Notes: generated by a model not told the origin, from the letters alone. A stretch of DNA of 64,000 nucleotides from Cryptomeria japonica (GCF_030272615.1 NC_081412.1:542458335-542522334); one strand, 5' to 3'; numbered from the stretch's first letter, positions 11,941 through 24,159 are shown. A program made the numbers and translations.

Positions 11941-13784
11941 TTATGGGGAATTTTCCATAGGTGACCTAAAGCTATCATAGCATTTGGGCAGTTTATCTTT
12001 AGTAGCTATTATTCCTTTGAAATTGTTGGAAGACCCGCTAGGCCTCCCTCTCTTTCTCTTAAATACAAATTCTTGATTAGCTCCTAAGAGAGGTCCATTG
12101 GCCAACTTTTTGGATTTCTTGTGCTTCCTATGACCTTTCTTATTAAGAGTAACCTTGTCCCCATACTCCTTCAAAACGTCCTCCACAATGCCATCTTTAA
12201 GATGTTTACCAAAAGGGACAATGGCCCAGGAAGTTTCCTCCTTACTAGAATCATTCATCCCACTAGAGATTTCATCCTCCATATTCCTTAAAGAATTATC
12301 ATCTATTAGAGGGGTTTCAACCTTATGTCTCCTATCCCCATCCCTATTGAGCTTAATGCTATAATTGAAGGGGAGGGGGGGTACAAGGGGAATCAAGAGG
12401 AGAGTTATTCTTCATCAAAATCTCAAAAAAACCAGAAATCTTGTCATCACCAGATAGTTCCAAGTCTAAGCCACTCGACAACAACTCATCCCTATTAGAG
12501 GGGGGCACAATAACACTCTTCATAACCCCCCCATCAATAAAAAACTTATTCTCCTTAGAGATAGGGATAGATCTACCAAGGAACCCTTCCCTCTCACTTG
12601 AAGCAACAACTAAGTGGGGAGGCTTAGACTCCACAATACTATTTTGACCATGATTGGATTTTAATCTAGAGTCCAAGACCCCTTGCACCCTGCATTGGGT
12701 CTCATTCAATTCCTTAAACTTTTCTAATATAATCTACTGTACATTGAGTTTTAAGAGGCCTTAGAAGCATCTTGATCATCACAAGGTTTATCTAGGTTAT
12801 TAGAGGGAGATTCAAAAGCAATAAAGGGATTAGCTCCATTTCAGGATCGACTAACTTTTTGAATTTTAGCATAGAGGGCATCTAGTTTATCCATCATTAG
12901 GTGAGCGACATGAGAGGTCTTTTCATTGGTGGGGGGTCAGGCACAACAACTAAAGATAAAGAGGAGGGAGAGATATTTGGTTCAGCCTCCAAGGTAGCAT
13001 CAAAGTAGGGTTTATCATTACTGTTAGGGTTATGACTCTTGCTTGTTTTTTTGACTAGAGGGCAGTTTTTTCCTAATGTGTCCCTCTCTTCTACAAAGAA
13101 AGTAAGCATTTAAACCCCCTAAATATTCAATGAGATAGATTATAGTATCATTTATGAGTTCAATTTGAATATTATCTAGGAGATCTTTACCTAGTTTTAG
13201 GGCCACAAGTAGTCTAGTGTTCATGTGTGGTAACATAGATGTCGTATCATCAATTCAAAGCACCTTCCCTAAGGGTTCCACCAAACTAGGAACCATATAC
13301 CACAAATACAGGGGTATATTTTTCATAGGTATCCATCTAGGGCTCAAGAGAGATAAAAATTCATTTGCATTAGCATTGGGGTCCCAGGAAATTTCCCTAA
13401 AACTTCCAGTCCCAATAGTCTAGAATTAAATTTTGATAACTTCCCTTTGACTATTAGGGTTGTTAAAAAAGATAAGAAAAATCCCTTTTTGCACCATTCT
13501 ATAGAAGGAGAATGAAAATCCCATTTTTTCCCCAAATATTATGCAACCATGCGTTTAAGTAGTTCCTAGAGGGAAGTTTATTGACATCCAAAGCCACAAG
13601 GAAAACAACCAAATTTCTAAGCTTGTTCTTTTCTACTAAAATAGAATTTGGTCATTTGCAAATTAGGAAAAATAACCATAGAGGAAGCAGGGAGAACCTT
13701 ACCTCTTCCTCTGCCATTCTCACCTTGTTGATCTTCTTTAGTGAGAAAACTTGCCTCTTCCAGAATAGAAATTGAGTCCATCAT
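11941..13784 (-). pseudogene. LINE1 ORF1 (DUF4283-like, zinc knuckle, AT-hook-like)
   Basis: The likely start is ATG 13,784 (MMDSISILEEASFLTKED). A DUF4283-like region follows across frames: WCKKGFFLSFL near 13,490, then LSPRWIPMKNIPLYLWYMVP and VALKLGKDLLDNIQIELIND. Next comes a decayed CCHC knuckle, FLCRREGHIRKKLP, in which two cysteines are lost. The C-terminal part (12,396-11,941) is basic and holds KRKRGRPSGSS, resembling an AT-hook. Plant LINE ORF1 proteins bind the element's RNA. At least three frameshifts are needed to read it through. It ends 9 bp before the proposed ORF2 start. Confidence 0.75.
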
Positions 13785-14060
13785 GACTTGCTTGAATGAT
13801 TTCGCCCCGCTCTTTGTTGTGACACTAATCTAACATTATCATTGCCAGGCGACTTCGAACCCATAAAATAAGGCAAGAGGGAATATGCATTAAATTCCCA
13901 CTCGCTAATAGGGTCGGCTGACCCTTGGCCTACACAAGGCAAGCCTCACACGAGTGGCCGACCTTAGAATTCATGGCTTTTGTACTACTCTCGAGTTGTA
14001 GACTTGCAAAATCTCCCTCTCAATCATCACCTTTAGAGTAGAGAATCTTCTCCAAGAGGG
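13785..14060 (-). other. Probable LINE1 5' untranslated region
   Basis: Its base composition is less AT-rich than the DNA to the right (from about 14,060 long A/T runs start), which suggests that the element's 5' end lies near here. No target duplication was found. Confidence 0.35.
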
Positions 14061-16193
14061 TATAATTTTATTTTAAAATAAAAAATTTAGAAACAAGTTG
14101 ATGTCCCTTGAAAAGTATGACATTTTGATTAAGTTTGTCTTTAGAAAATAATTAAAAAATAAGTATTCATCAAATTGAATTTTTTTCCATGCACTAAATT
14201 TTAAATTATCTATGTGAAAAATCAAAGAAAATAAAATATTTTGTTCGTTTATTACATTATCTCATTGACCTCACTTTAAAAAAACAACAATAATTAAAAT
14301 TATTCTCCTAAATTTATAAAAAATACATCCAACTAATTTTATTTTTAAAAAAATTGAAACATAAAAAAAAAATAAAAAAATCTACATTTCATTATTAAAA
14401 ACCAAAATAAAAAATGTCACTTCTAAGCAATTCAAGTTGAAAAAATGTATTTGTCAAATTTATTTTATAAAGTGTGACATACTTTTACCTCTATAATAAT
14501 TGATAGAAATAGATAATGAAATGGATCCTACCATGAGAGCTACTTCATCAAAGTTTAATAGTTTTTTGCTTTTAGGTCTCTTAACTGACATTGTCAAAAC
14601 CCTATAGCATAAAAGGTTAAAGACACAAGGAATGAAATGGGGTCTCCCATAGAATGCACCCACCCACTTTGATGTGTTGGGTAGTCAGTTTGGCCCCACA
14701 TTAAAAAATTGTAAAAACAATATCAAAATTATTGATAACTTTTGTAACTTTTTGTTTTAAAGTCATTTTTTTTGTAATTTTTTTATTCTATCTATTTGGA
14801 CATGTTATAAATAATATTACATTTCTTTCCGAACCCAAAATTTTCTAGTCTATGGCTTGATGCAATTTTCACATGCATGTAGCAACTTTTGATAAATTTT
14901 TTTATTTTTACAATTTTTCGTAACTTTAGTCTAACATTAAATTTTCTTAAAAAATTATTGTTTTTTAATTTCTTATCACTTCATCATGTTTTGAAAGCAT
15001 TAATACACCTTTCTTAAAATCACTTCATCTATTCAAATGCTTAAATTCACACTCTTACAAGTGCTACTTAGGGTTGTCTTATTTAGGACTATTATAATGG
15101 TCCTTTTTATGATTGTAAAGTAGTAATTCCCTTTTAAATGTTCATTATCCCTTCACACATCCTAAGATAACCTTCAATCTATTATCATTAAAATCTCATG
15201 ACTTATGAGATTTCAAATGGCATAATAACAATCCAATATGACTATCACAATAGCAAGCTCTTGAAACCCTTCTTTTAGACTTCTTTGTGCATTCTTATCA
15301 TATGATTTGACTCCATCGAAACATATCATTATATCAATAAATCTAAGTGTGGTATTGTTATGCATTTTCTAAGGTGATCTTTATGATCATATGATAGTGA
15401 TGGCTATTATAGTAGAACATTCATGCTCTGCTTGAGTGTGTGCACAAATATGAGAGACCAAAAAGCAACCGCAACCACTTTTTGGTCCATCCAAGACACA
15501 ATATGAGTGCATTATAATATGCTTACATTATGTCTTCATAGTGATTAAGCCTTGGCTAGTCACTGCTAATTCATAATGCACCTATATTCTTCTGTCATAA
15601 AAATAAAAAAAATCAAAGGCCAAGCTCATTTGAGAGTAATCACTTTTCTCTCCAATAATGAAAAACAAGTGAGGAATAAAAAAAGCATAATTTTATGAAA
15701 ATGAAGTTCATTCAAACCAACCTAATACTACCACAACCTCCGTGAGGGTGAGTATATAAGTTTTTTAATTTTTTACCTGTTTAAATTAAAATAAATATTA
15801 ATTGTGTAACTATTTTAATTCACTATTTTGTAATTTTTTAGAAATTAAAAATCCTTCAACACTACAAATCATAATTCATCAAATGAAAAAAAAATCCTAG
15901 TGAAGAGTAAGCACAACCCATCTATTTATTGCCATCCTCTTGAAACACAAAATAAATATTAGGTAAAATTGAAAACAACAAAAAAGATTTCAAGCATTGG
16001 TTGATACATTGAAAATCCAAATGCAACTAATTTATAAAGAAACCCTTGCCACCTTATTAAAATACATTAGTTCTCATGTAGACTCTATGGTGACCAAATA
16101 AATATTAGTCTAATAAATAAGAGGATTCACGATAATTTTATTCAACAAAATTAAAATATAAATAAGTGAAAGAGAAAAAAATTGAAATTTTAT
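14061..16193. other. AT-rich intergenic sequence
   Basis: No gene or element end is visible apart from the repeat fragment at 14,640-14,705. Short A- and T-runs are frequent. Confidence 0.5.
14640..14705 (+). repeat. Fragment of a dispersed repeat also found at 55,980-56,830
   Basis: The core cacccacccactttgatgtg plus the following ttgggtagtcagtttggcccca closely resembles the start of the tandem units at about 56,020 and 56,775 (cacccacccacctctatgtg). Shared order, not just composition, supports homology. Confidence 0.55.
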
Positions 16194-16337
16194 TCATATG
16201 CATTGCTCATTGATATAAGAACCAATGTACCCATCCACACAAGTTACAAGAGGTTCCCTATTCATTGGTTCTAACATAAAGGAATAATCTAGATAAATTT
16301 TGGGAAACAAAATGGATAATTTTTTACCATCCTCCAT
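16194..16337 (-). CDS. Small unrecognised ORF or fragment
   Basis: An ATG-to-stop frame of 47 codons begins MEDGKKLSILFPKIY and ends GSYINEQCI; the same frame stays open upstream to about 16,387, where LINE3 sequence on the other strand begins. Its residue composition is protein-like rather than low-complexity, but I do not recognise it and it could be chance. It may be the C-terminal remnant of a sequence cut by LINE3. Confidence 0.2.
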   Translation of the reverse strand: MEDGKKLSILFPKIYLDYSFMLEPMNREPLVTCVDGYIGSYINEQCI

Positions 16338-16388
16338 GAAACAATAATAAGGTCCCACAATATTCCAATCCTTTTGGTGAGCAAAGAG

Positions 16389-16900
16389 GTGAAATGGGAA
16401 AGCCCAGAGGAAGGATGGATCATGGTTAATTTTGACGGGGCTTCAAAGGGGAACCTGAGATCCTTTGGTGTGGGTTTTGTGGCAAGAGATTGTAGGGGCA
16501 ATATCTTGTAGGGGCAATATCTTGGTGATGGGTAAAAAAAAATTAAAGGATGGAACGAATAATATAATTGAATCTCAAGCGAAAATGGAAGTAGTGTTAT
16601 TGACCAAAAAAATCGGTGTTGGAAAAATTCATCTTGAGGATGACTTGATGATTATTATAAATGCTCTAATCAAGGCAAGGTGGAAGCATGGAATATAAAT
16701 ATATTTATAAGATCTACTTATAATTTATTGAAATCATTTGTTGCCTTTAAATTCTCACATGTGTATCGCTATGGAAATGATGTGGTGGACACATTGTCAA
16801 AGTGGTCGGTGTCATTTAATGCTCATAATTCTGCAGATGTTTTGGAACGATACAATGAATTAGAATGGTGTGAAGGACTAGATAGTATGTTATCATCGTG
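16389..16900 (+). pseudogene. LINE3 RNase H domain (RVT_3 type)
   Basis: The frame starting at 16,389 reads VKWESPEEGWIMVNFDGASK and then GNLRSFGVGFVARDCRGNIL, the typical start of the RNase H domain at the end of plant LINE ORF2, with the first catalytic D in NFDG. A 16-bp tandem duplication (16,491-16,522) then shifts the frame; the next frame continues ILVMGKKKLKDG and ESQAKMEVVLL (catalytic E). A stop after KARWKHGI and another shift lead to FSHVYRYGNDVVDTLSKW, matching the H-x-x-R-x-x-N...D...A end of the domain. It is inactive. Confidence 0.8.
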
Positions 16901-16917
16901 ATTTTTGCCATCATTTT

Positions 16918-17553
16918 TTGGCAAGATCGAGAATGGATGGGATGGATGTAACAGAGATCATTAATATAGGAAGTGGATTCTTGAGTTACTTGACCTTAAA
17001 AAAGAATCGTCGTTCGCATTTTTTCACAAAAAATTCTAGGAGTCAACTAAGTTTGGTGGGGGCATTTGAATTATGGATAAATTTTATTGTTTTGATAGTG
17101 AAGCAACAATTGGTGTTCTTAGGTCAGATTTTAGAGAAGCGATTGAATGATGTTTTCAAAATCCATGACCCTTTGTTCCTGCAATTACTAGATCTCATTC
17201 TTGGAGAAGAGTTCATGAAAATTGAACATCAGTACTTGGTGAACACTAACATAGTGTCAATGTTTCTAGCCCAGGGTTTTGAACTTGGAAGTAAGGCAGA
17301 AGTGGAGTGGGTGGTGAAAGAGTGTGTTGAAGAGGAGTGGGTCATTGGATTAAAGGAAATGTTGGCCTCAATAATTCCAAGGAGGGGATTTAAGGATGAA
17401 GAAGGTGACTGGTGGGTGAGAGTGAGGACAACCTCAAGCCTTTCATTGTGTGAAGTGCCAAAGTTTCACATGAAGAACACAAATAGAGGCCTAAGAGGGA
17501 TGGGAATATCTCTTAGAATTTATGCAAGAGAGGGAAATGATGGCTTAGATTGA
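16918..17553 (+). CDS. ORF of 211 codons downstream of LINE3 RNase H, unrecognised
   Basis: An uninterrupted frame begins MARSRMDGMDVTEIIN and ends near YAREGNDGLD. It follows the RNase H remnant by about 20 bp and precedes the LINE 3' tail, so it is most simply the C-terminal extension of the LINE ORF2 or a second product of the element. It has no motif I can name; the C-terminal half is acidic and Trp-rich (KEMLASIIPRRGF, EEGDWWVRVRTTSSL). It is open although the RNase H just upstream is broken. Confidence 0.4.
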   Translation: MARSRMDGMDVTEIINIGSGFLSYLTLKKNRRSHFFTKNSRSQLSLVGAFELWINFIVLIVKQQLVFLGQILEKRLNDVFKIHDPLFLQLLDLILGEEFMKIEHQYLVNTNIVSMFLAQGFELGSKAEVEWVVKECVEEEWVIGLKEMLASIIPRRGFKDEEGDWWVRVRTTSSLSLCEVPKFHMKNTNRGLRGMGISLRIYAREGNDGLD

Positions 17554-17996
17554 GGAAGTAGAAAAGAAGGATGGGTCGGAACCAACCTTTGAGCCAAGAG
17601 ACTCTTGGTTCAATGACCCTATGCAAGTGTAGCTGATGGAGAAAAAAGGAAAGAAAGTGGTTCAACAGTGTTGAAAGCCCTATGTTTTGATACAGTTTCT
17701 TTTTGTTAACATATAGTATAAAGATTAATGGTTATCAGATGTTTATACAGTTAATTATTTGCCATTTGAATGACATTTTGTAAAATGATATATGTTTACA
17801 ATCTAGTCATTTAATGCTCGAATAGTACAGGGGAGGTTGTGTAGTTTTGATAATGGTTTGTGGAAGTTTTGAAGTTGTAGGGGAAAGGGATATTATCGTG
17901 GCATGGTGAGATGACCATTTTGAGTAAAACTCTATTTAATTGTAAAGCTCTATATTATATTAATAAAATAGATATTATTTTCATTGATAAAAAAAA

Positions 17997-18523
17997 TAAT
18001 TTCCACCATATTTTTTGGGAAAATCTATTATGAGTTTGGCTTTGATAAGATTTAAAATTATTTTAAAATGCATGACTTCTAAGGCTAAGGAATATGCTAT
18101 GCACAGGATGGAGAGGGAGCATTTCATACCTAGAAATAGGCACATAGACCCCTAACTAGGTAGAGAATTCATTATGTTATTATCCCTTCTATTGTGAAGT
18201 AGAGTGTTGAGGTGAAGACTTTATAGTCCATCAAACCCCTAACACAAATCTTGTTACAACATAGTAGGCATTTTGCATAGGGTGATGAGGGCCCAAGGAT
18301 CTTAGGTCTTGACAATTGCCTCACCTTCACTGCAAATATGTATCTATATATGATTATGGGTCTAAGGATGCTCAAGATGCATGGAGAAAGATCAAAATAC
18401 ATCCATATTAAAGTATATGTTATTCATGGATAAGTTTTTGTATAACACATTTAACATTGATCAACAAGTAATTTTTAATAAATTTATGCAATTTATCATA
18501 TTTTCTTTTAAAATTTAAGATTA
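17997..18523. other. Intergenic sequence between LINE3 and E2
   Basis: About 530 bp with no supportable gene. Confidence 0.5.
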
Positions 18524-18528
18524 ACTAT
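18524..18528. repeat. E2 target-site duplication, left copy (actat)
   Basis: actat precedes the TGTAGACA start of the E2 5' LTR and recurs at 52,959-52,963 directly after the last piece of the E2 3' LTR, 34 kb away. This proves that the three 3' LTR pieces belong to one element. Confidence 0.93.
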
Positions 18529-19787
18529 TGTAGACACATAAATTTGTCCACTAATTAAATGAATACTTAATATTTATTTAATGGACTAATATTCCTCTAT
18601 TAATTAAATTTATATTTAATTAATTCATCTCATCCTATTCTTCTATTCTAGTTAAATAAATTTCATAATTTGCTAACTATAGTCCAAATATTAAATAAAT
18701 TAATAAATTTATTTAATTCCCCCTTTCTTCTCATTTATATAAATTAAAATTTATTTAAAAATAACAAATCAAATCCCTATTTAAATAAATCAATATTTAT
18801 TTAAAATTCCCCATCCACTTGCATTCTCCTACAAATGCAAGTTGCACTCCCTATTTTAATTAAATAAATTATTTAATTAAAAGATCTATTATCCTAAACC
18901 ACTTGCCAAACCCACTTGCTTACTAAGTTCCTTCTAGATTCTTCTAAGCCCTTCTAAATTAGCCTAAGCCCCCTTCTAAACATTTGCACAATCTTAATCC
19001 TAACTTAACCCCCAACCCATCGTCTCAACCATTTAAGACTCTTACAAAGTCTTAATGGCTTTGCTTCTTCAACACACTAACCCACATGGGTTTTGTCCCT
19101 TTGGTCAAAGCCAACCATGGGTAAACTTTGCACAAGAGTTTACCCATTGGGTAATAACCTTACCCTTGGATAATACCTTTATCCCATAACCCCAATCATG
19201 GAGGGTAACCTTCATGTCCTCTCAAGCATTTAATGCTTCTTCCTTCTCCTCTCAAGCCATCTCATGGTGCCACTTGTCACCACTGCATTGGTTTGAAAGT
19301 GTCACATGGATTAAGAGTTAAGAAATCCTAGCCCTTCACAAACCAGATCAATCTTGACTCTCCAATCCACTATTTTGCCTATAACTAGAGCCTCATTCCT
19401 CAAGCAAAGGAGGAAGCATTTTTAGCATTGTTATTATAATTTTATAGATACTCACACTTAAAGATTTCTCATAGAAACACTAGTTAAGAATTTGCATAGC
19501 ATTGGTGTTTTATTTTCAATCATTTCAATCCTCCAGTGGCATCCATGGTTAGTGCTAAGAACTAAGAGCTACACTTACTCATTTGGGTCTTGGAGAGGAG
19601 AAGAACAAGGGAGAGCTATCGAGCAACATGGGAGCATCCTAGGGAGTTTTATTCCCTCTTTTGTTTTGTTTATGCTTCATTTGTTTGCTTAATCTCTTTT
19701 GATGTGCATCTTAGAGGTTTTTGGTTGGAAACTAATATATTGACATTTGAACTTTGTTTGTGACCATGTCCCCTTTTCCATGCATCA
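18529..19787 (+). repeat. E2 5' LTR (intact)
   Basis: It starts TGTAGACACATAAATTTGTC and ends CCATGCATCA. It contains AT-rich blocks of repeated ttaattaaat/atttatttaa. A TATA-like box at 19,380-19,388 reads tataactag here, where the 3' copy has the better tataaatag at 38,884-38,892. It served as the reference for mapping the broken 3' LTR. Confidence 0.93.
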
Positions 19788-19788
19788 T

Positions 19789-19807
19789 TTTGGTGAACTC
19801 GGCGTGA
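19789..19807 (+). promoter_or_regulatory. E2 primer binding site
   Basis: tttggtgaactcggcgtga follows the LTR end by one base. The complement of the tggtgaac part ends in ...CACCA, consistent with a tRNA 3' CCA tail. I do not name the tRNA. The E3 site is closely similar. Confidence 0.8.
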
Positions 19808-22605
19808 ATTGAAACTAAAATGTTAATTTTGTTTAACTAATGTTTTGAACTTGTATATTTTTCATGCACAGGTTGCGCTTTGGTGCTTTCGTCATGCAGA
19901 TTAGTGCTTCTATTGCTCATAGTTGCGCTTTTGCACTTCGTTTTAGTTCTTTTGCAGCTGTAATTTTGCTTAAAAACTGTCTCTATTTTAGTGTAGCACT
20001 TTTGTTAAAAGTTTTAGCACTTTAGTTACAGTTTAGCACTTTTGTTGCTTATAATAGCACTTTTGTGTCAGTCCAATGCTTTTGCTCTCTGTTCTGGCGC
20101 TTTAGTATGTTTACTAGTTTAACGCTTTTGTAATAGACAGAGGGCTAAATTTTGTAACCTCAACGAAGTTTTTAAGCTTTTGAGCCCACCATTTGGACTA
20201 AAATTTTGAGGGTTTTGTAGGTGCTAACATCTTGTGAAGGTTTTGAAGGAGTTAGTTTAGTTTATTTTACTTCTTTTGTTACAAATTTTACTTTTTTACA
20301 AAGGGACTAAAAGGAACCTCATTTTCACTTTGGTGCAAAGATTTTTAGCTTTTTATCTCTTTACTTTTTGCTACAAAGAGTTTAAAAAGAACTAAAATCT
20401 TTCTTTCTTGCAAGGCTAAAAAGGATCTCATTTTATTTTGGGGCAAGTTAAAAAGAATTCAATGTTTTCTTTGGTGCAAATAAAAGTAATCTCATCTTCA
20501 TTTTTTTTTGCAAAGGGTAAAAACAAGCCACATTGACATTTTCTATGAGATTTTATTTTGTTGACCAGGTTTTCTTTCCAAAGTTTTTCAAATATCAAAC
20601 ATCTTGCTATCTTGGTTAAAAATAGCACCATGTTTGTTGGAGCAACATCTCCAAGTAGCCTATGCATAACATTGAAATGATGTGATAGAAGGAAAAACTT
20701 GTACACTGTACTTGAAAGTGATAGATATATGCTCTCCCCTTAATTGGGTGATCAAAAAGTCAGACTCACTCTTTGCTTTTTTTAAATTCTTGCAAAAAAA
20801 GATAAATCCTTTCGCGGGCCTGCCCTCCCGAGAATCCCATAAGGCCGATGAGAGGGGAATAACCTAAGTGGCAACAACTAAAAGCCAGGTAAATCCAAGC
20901 CACTATAAAAAAATGCATTTGTGATGAAAGTTGCAAGCGACGAGTGTTACATGTTGTCATAACGATGTTATGTCTTCCTTAGTGCCTATATGGTGCCTGA
21001 AAACTTGTAGAGCGTAACCTCCACAAGGTGGGAGACCTCCTTTAATGGAGTGGAAAATGCTGCTGAGTATGACCAGTCGAACATAATCCATAGTAGAAAG
21101 ATTTAAGAAATAGAAGCCAAACCGAGTTAGTTATCCAAATATTTGTGATATCATAGTGCAAGGGTGGGGAAGAGTCTGCCCCCAAGACACTCACCATATA
21201 TCTCCCAAGAAAATGATCCAATTGAGAAGTAATTCTCTTTGGTTCAAATTCTGGCAAAAGGCAAAAAAACAGGCGCACCCTAGGGTGTGACAAGGCTGTT
21301 TGAGCTAATGGAGTATCAAGTGTGGGATATTGGTATTAGGAATGACCTTTTTGACAACAGTAGAGTCTGATTGATTTGTCTTTCGTTTGTTTGAAACCTG
21401 TGAAAACAAAAAGGGATTTGAAACTATCCTTGAGCGGATTTGAAAAGATCCTAAACATACACATTTCATCAATGATTATCAAAAGAAAAGAAGTGTTTAG
21501 ATGTGCTTGTGTTCTTGCTGTGTCTTTTTGTCAAAGAGATCAAATATTTGAACCAAAGTTACACCCCAACAACAATTTGAACAAGAAAAACATCACAAGA
21601 TTTACAAATGCGTCATATCCTCAAATCCCTCAAGCATATCAAGAAATCCATATATTGTCATCTTGAGAAGAAGAAAGTGAGCCAAAAAGAGATCTTAAAG
21701 AAGAGGAAATTTATCCACATAAACTGCAAACTCTTGTTCAAACATCAAACCTTACTTCACTATTTTCATGATTATGTACATGGTCATGGACATGAGTTTG
21801 ATGAGGAATCTTTAAAAATACGCGCCTTTCAACAAAGGTTTGCCTTGTCCCAATCTCTCAATAAAAGTGGTAAAATCTCATTGTCATATCTACCTCAACC
21901 AGAAATCACTTATTGAGTCACTCTCCATATAGGCTAGTCTTTCATCAATTCATCTTCTTAAATCTTTTCACGAATTCACAATCGCACTTCAATTTCACAA
22001 ACGCTTTCATATCTCATCTTCCACATTTTCTTTCGTCATTCACAAAAAATCTTTCTACAATCCAAACATCATAATCCTATTCTAAAGTCATTTCTTCCAT
22101 CCTTATCACTTCGAAAATTATTCCCAAAGTCAATCATCAAATTCATAGTCCCTTAGTAGAAATTCCAAGGTTTACACTCATTCCAACAAACATAAAAAAC
22201 CCATTCCTCTCAGCACACAAGGGTCTTGTCCTTAGTTCTTTCAAGATATTGCTAATCATACTAGCCAAATTACTCTCTAGTGTGTCTTTACATTTAATAT
22301 AATCCTAAAAGACATTACTAAGCATCTAGATAGGTTAAAACTAGTTTATGAGCGCATCCTCTCATAGCTAGGTAGCTTGTGCTTTGTAACAACACAAAAA
22401 ATTGCTACACCTCATCTCACAATTGTTGAAACACCAAACAAGAAATTATAAAAATAACTTTGTTGATACCTAACCTTTAGTGTAGGAAATCAAACATCCA
22501 TGAAATACTTCAAACTCATCACCATCATTATAAAATCTTGGAACTATAAGAGGGGATCACCCATCCACTTTTTCATCCATCTCATTCTCAAAACACACAC
22601 TTCAA
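19808..22605 (+). other. E2 leader with short-period tandem array
   Basis: This 2.8-kb stretch between PBS and gag has no supportable coding frame. At about 19,870-20,130 there is a degenerate array of units of roughly 20-22 bp built on tagcacttttgtt. The rest is non-repetitive, T-rich then A/C-rich. Long leaders are usual for large plant gypsy elements. Confidence 0.65.
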
Positions 22606-24075
22606 CATGGCTAGGACTAGGTCTCAAAGTCAGAGACAACCTCAAAATGAAATATGGGAAGAGGAAAAGGACATTAACCCCTTTTTTGGAAGAGAAGACC
22701 CAAACACTCCTACACAAGCACAAATAGAAGAAGCAACTAGTAATCCTAGATTTAACACTCTTTGAGGAAATTCTCAGGGGGAATGCGGACGCCCATTTCT
22801 TAAGACTTTCTCAAGAGGGAGAAAAACTCCCTCCAGACTTTGACGTATCACAAATTAGGGACGCACTAGAACAAGCCCAACATAGCCATGAACAAGAAAT
22901 AAATCAAGATGATAGGAGGGCGAGGAAAACCCACAATTATGACGATAACTATCAACAAGGGAACATCCCACCTCCTCCCCCAAAAATGGATATGCTAAGA
23001 CAACATATTAAATACCTCACCCAACAAGTAAATTCAGGAAGGTCACAAAAGCAATATACTCTCGAAGATATTTGTCCATATTCATTTGATCAGAACATGC
23101 CCATGCCTCCTTTCCCACGAAGTTTCAAAACACCAAAATTTGATAAATACAAAGGGAAAGATGATCTAAGAGACCATGTGAGAGAATTTTACTCCGCATG
23201 CTTAGAGGTGGCATATGATGAAACACATTTAATGCACCTTTTCCCTCAAAGTTTAGGTGGATCAACCATGCAATGGTTTTCACGCTTTCCCAATAGAATA
23301 AGAACATTTGAGGACCTAGTACAAAAATTTATTACACATCATGCACACAACATAGAACGTGATGTCTTCATGGCTGATCTATGCAATACAAAATAAAAGA
23401 ATGTGGAGTTATTCTCCACATTCTTTCAAATATAGAGACACCTATCTGGCAGACATTCTTTTCCCATTCCTAAGGAACAATTGGTGGAAATATTTATTTC
23501 AAACCTAAATGAGGAGATGGAATTTCACTTAGAGGTCAAATATTCAAACTCTCTCAAGGATGTAATAGCTCAATGACTCAAAATAGAGAAAGCCCTCATA
23601 AAAAAGAGATTGGTCGAAATCTACAAAGACAACAAGGATGGTCAACAACCAACCTACAACAGTGACAAACCCAAGTTTTGGGCCAAGAACAAAAATATCA
23701 TTAATGATGGTGTTGTAGATGCAAGAACTATCAAAATCACCCAACCTATAGTCAAAATTGCAGGGCAAGCAGATAATTGTAACAACTACAATATCAATCA
23801 AGGTAATCCCCCAATCAATCAGGGAAATCAAGCTCCCAACACACAAGAAGAGGCACCTAAAAATAGGTACCCCACCCACAAACCCAATTGAACATACACA
23901 ACCTTGGGAGAACCTCTTGAGAAGATATTACGACAACTTGTATCTTTCGATCTCATCACATTTCCCAAAATATAAAACTATGAACCACAGGTTAAACCTT
24001 CCTGGTGGAGAGACAATGAGTATTATGAATTTAACAAAGGCAAAGGACACAAAACAAACAACTGCCATTAGTTAA
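22606..24075 (+). pseudogene. E2 gag
   Basis: The best start is ATG 22,606 (MARTRSQSQRQPQNEIWEEE). A frameshift near 22,760 leads to EEILRGNADAHFLRLSQEGE. The Ty3-type Retrotrans_gag core follows: FPRSFKTPKFDKYKGKDDLR, then FPQSLGGSTMQWFSRFPN and IRTFEDLVQKFITHH. Stops occur at 23,394, 23,433 and 23,574. The C-terminal knuckle (about 24,020-24,072) reads YYEFNKGKGHKTNNCH, where the first cysteine has become Tyr. Gag would build the particle; the decay makes this copy non-functional. Confidence 0.88.
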
Positions 24076-24159
24076 AATACATCATTGAAGACCTCATCGA
24101 TCGAGGTGATATAGAAGTAGAAGCCATAATGCAAAAAATTCCAATACAGATCATATACC

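Larger units (their letters stand above)
395..14060 (-). mobile_element. LINE1: degenerate L1-type LINE, split by copia element E1
   Basis: On the minus strand the order is ORF1 (13,784 to 11,941), endonuclease and N-terminal reverse transcriptase (11,932 to 9,921), then after a 7.3-kb copia insertion the rest of the reverse transcriptase and a zf-RVT-type C-terminus (2,588 to about 500). This is the plan of plant L1-clade LINEs. Stops and frameshifts occur in both ORFs, so it is inactive. Both outer limits are approximate: no target-site duplication or clear A-tail was identified. The 5' part to about 14,060 is assigned by position only. Confidence 0.85.
16389..17996 (+). mobile_element. LINE3: 5'-truncated LINE, RNase H and 3' end
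   Basis: It begins inside an RNase H domain, continues through a 211-codon ORF, and ends in an 8-A run at 17,989-17,996 after a poly-A-signal-like AT-rich tail. 5' truncation with an A-tail is the usual result of target-primed reverse transcription. The left limit is set by where RNase H reading starts; the true junction may lie somewhat further left. No target duplication was found. Confidence 0.65.

Noticed and set aside
20428-21916. Several ORFs of 60-102 codons in the E2 leader
   Set aside because: They overlap on both strands, show no domains and are not matched in E3.
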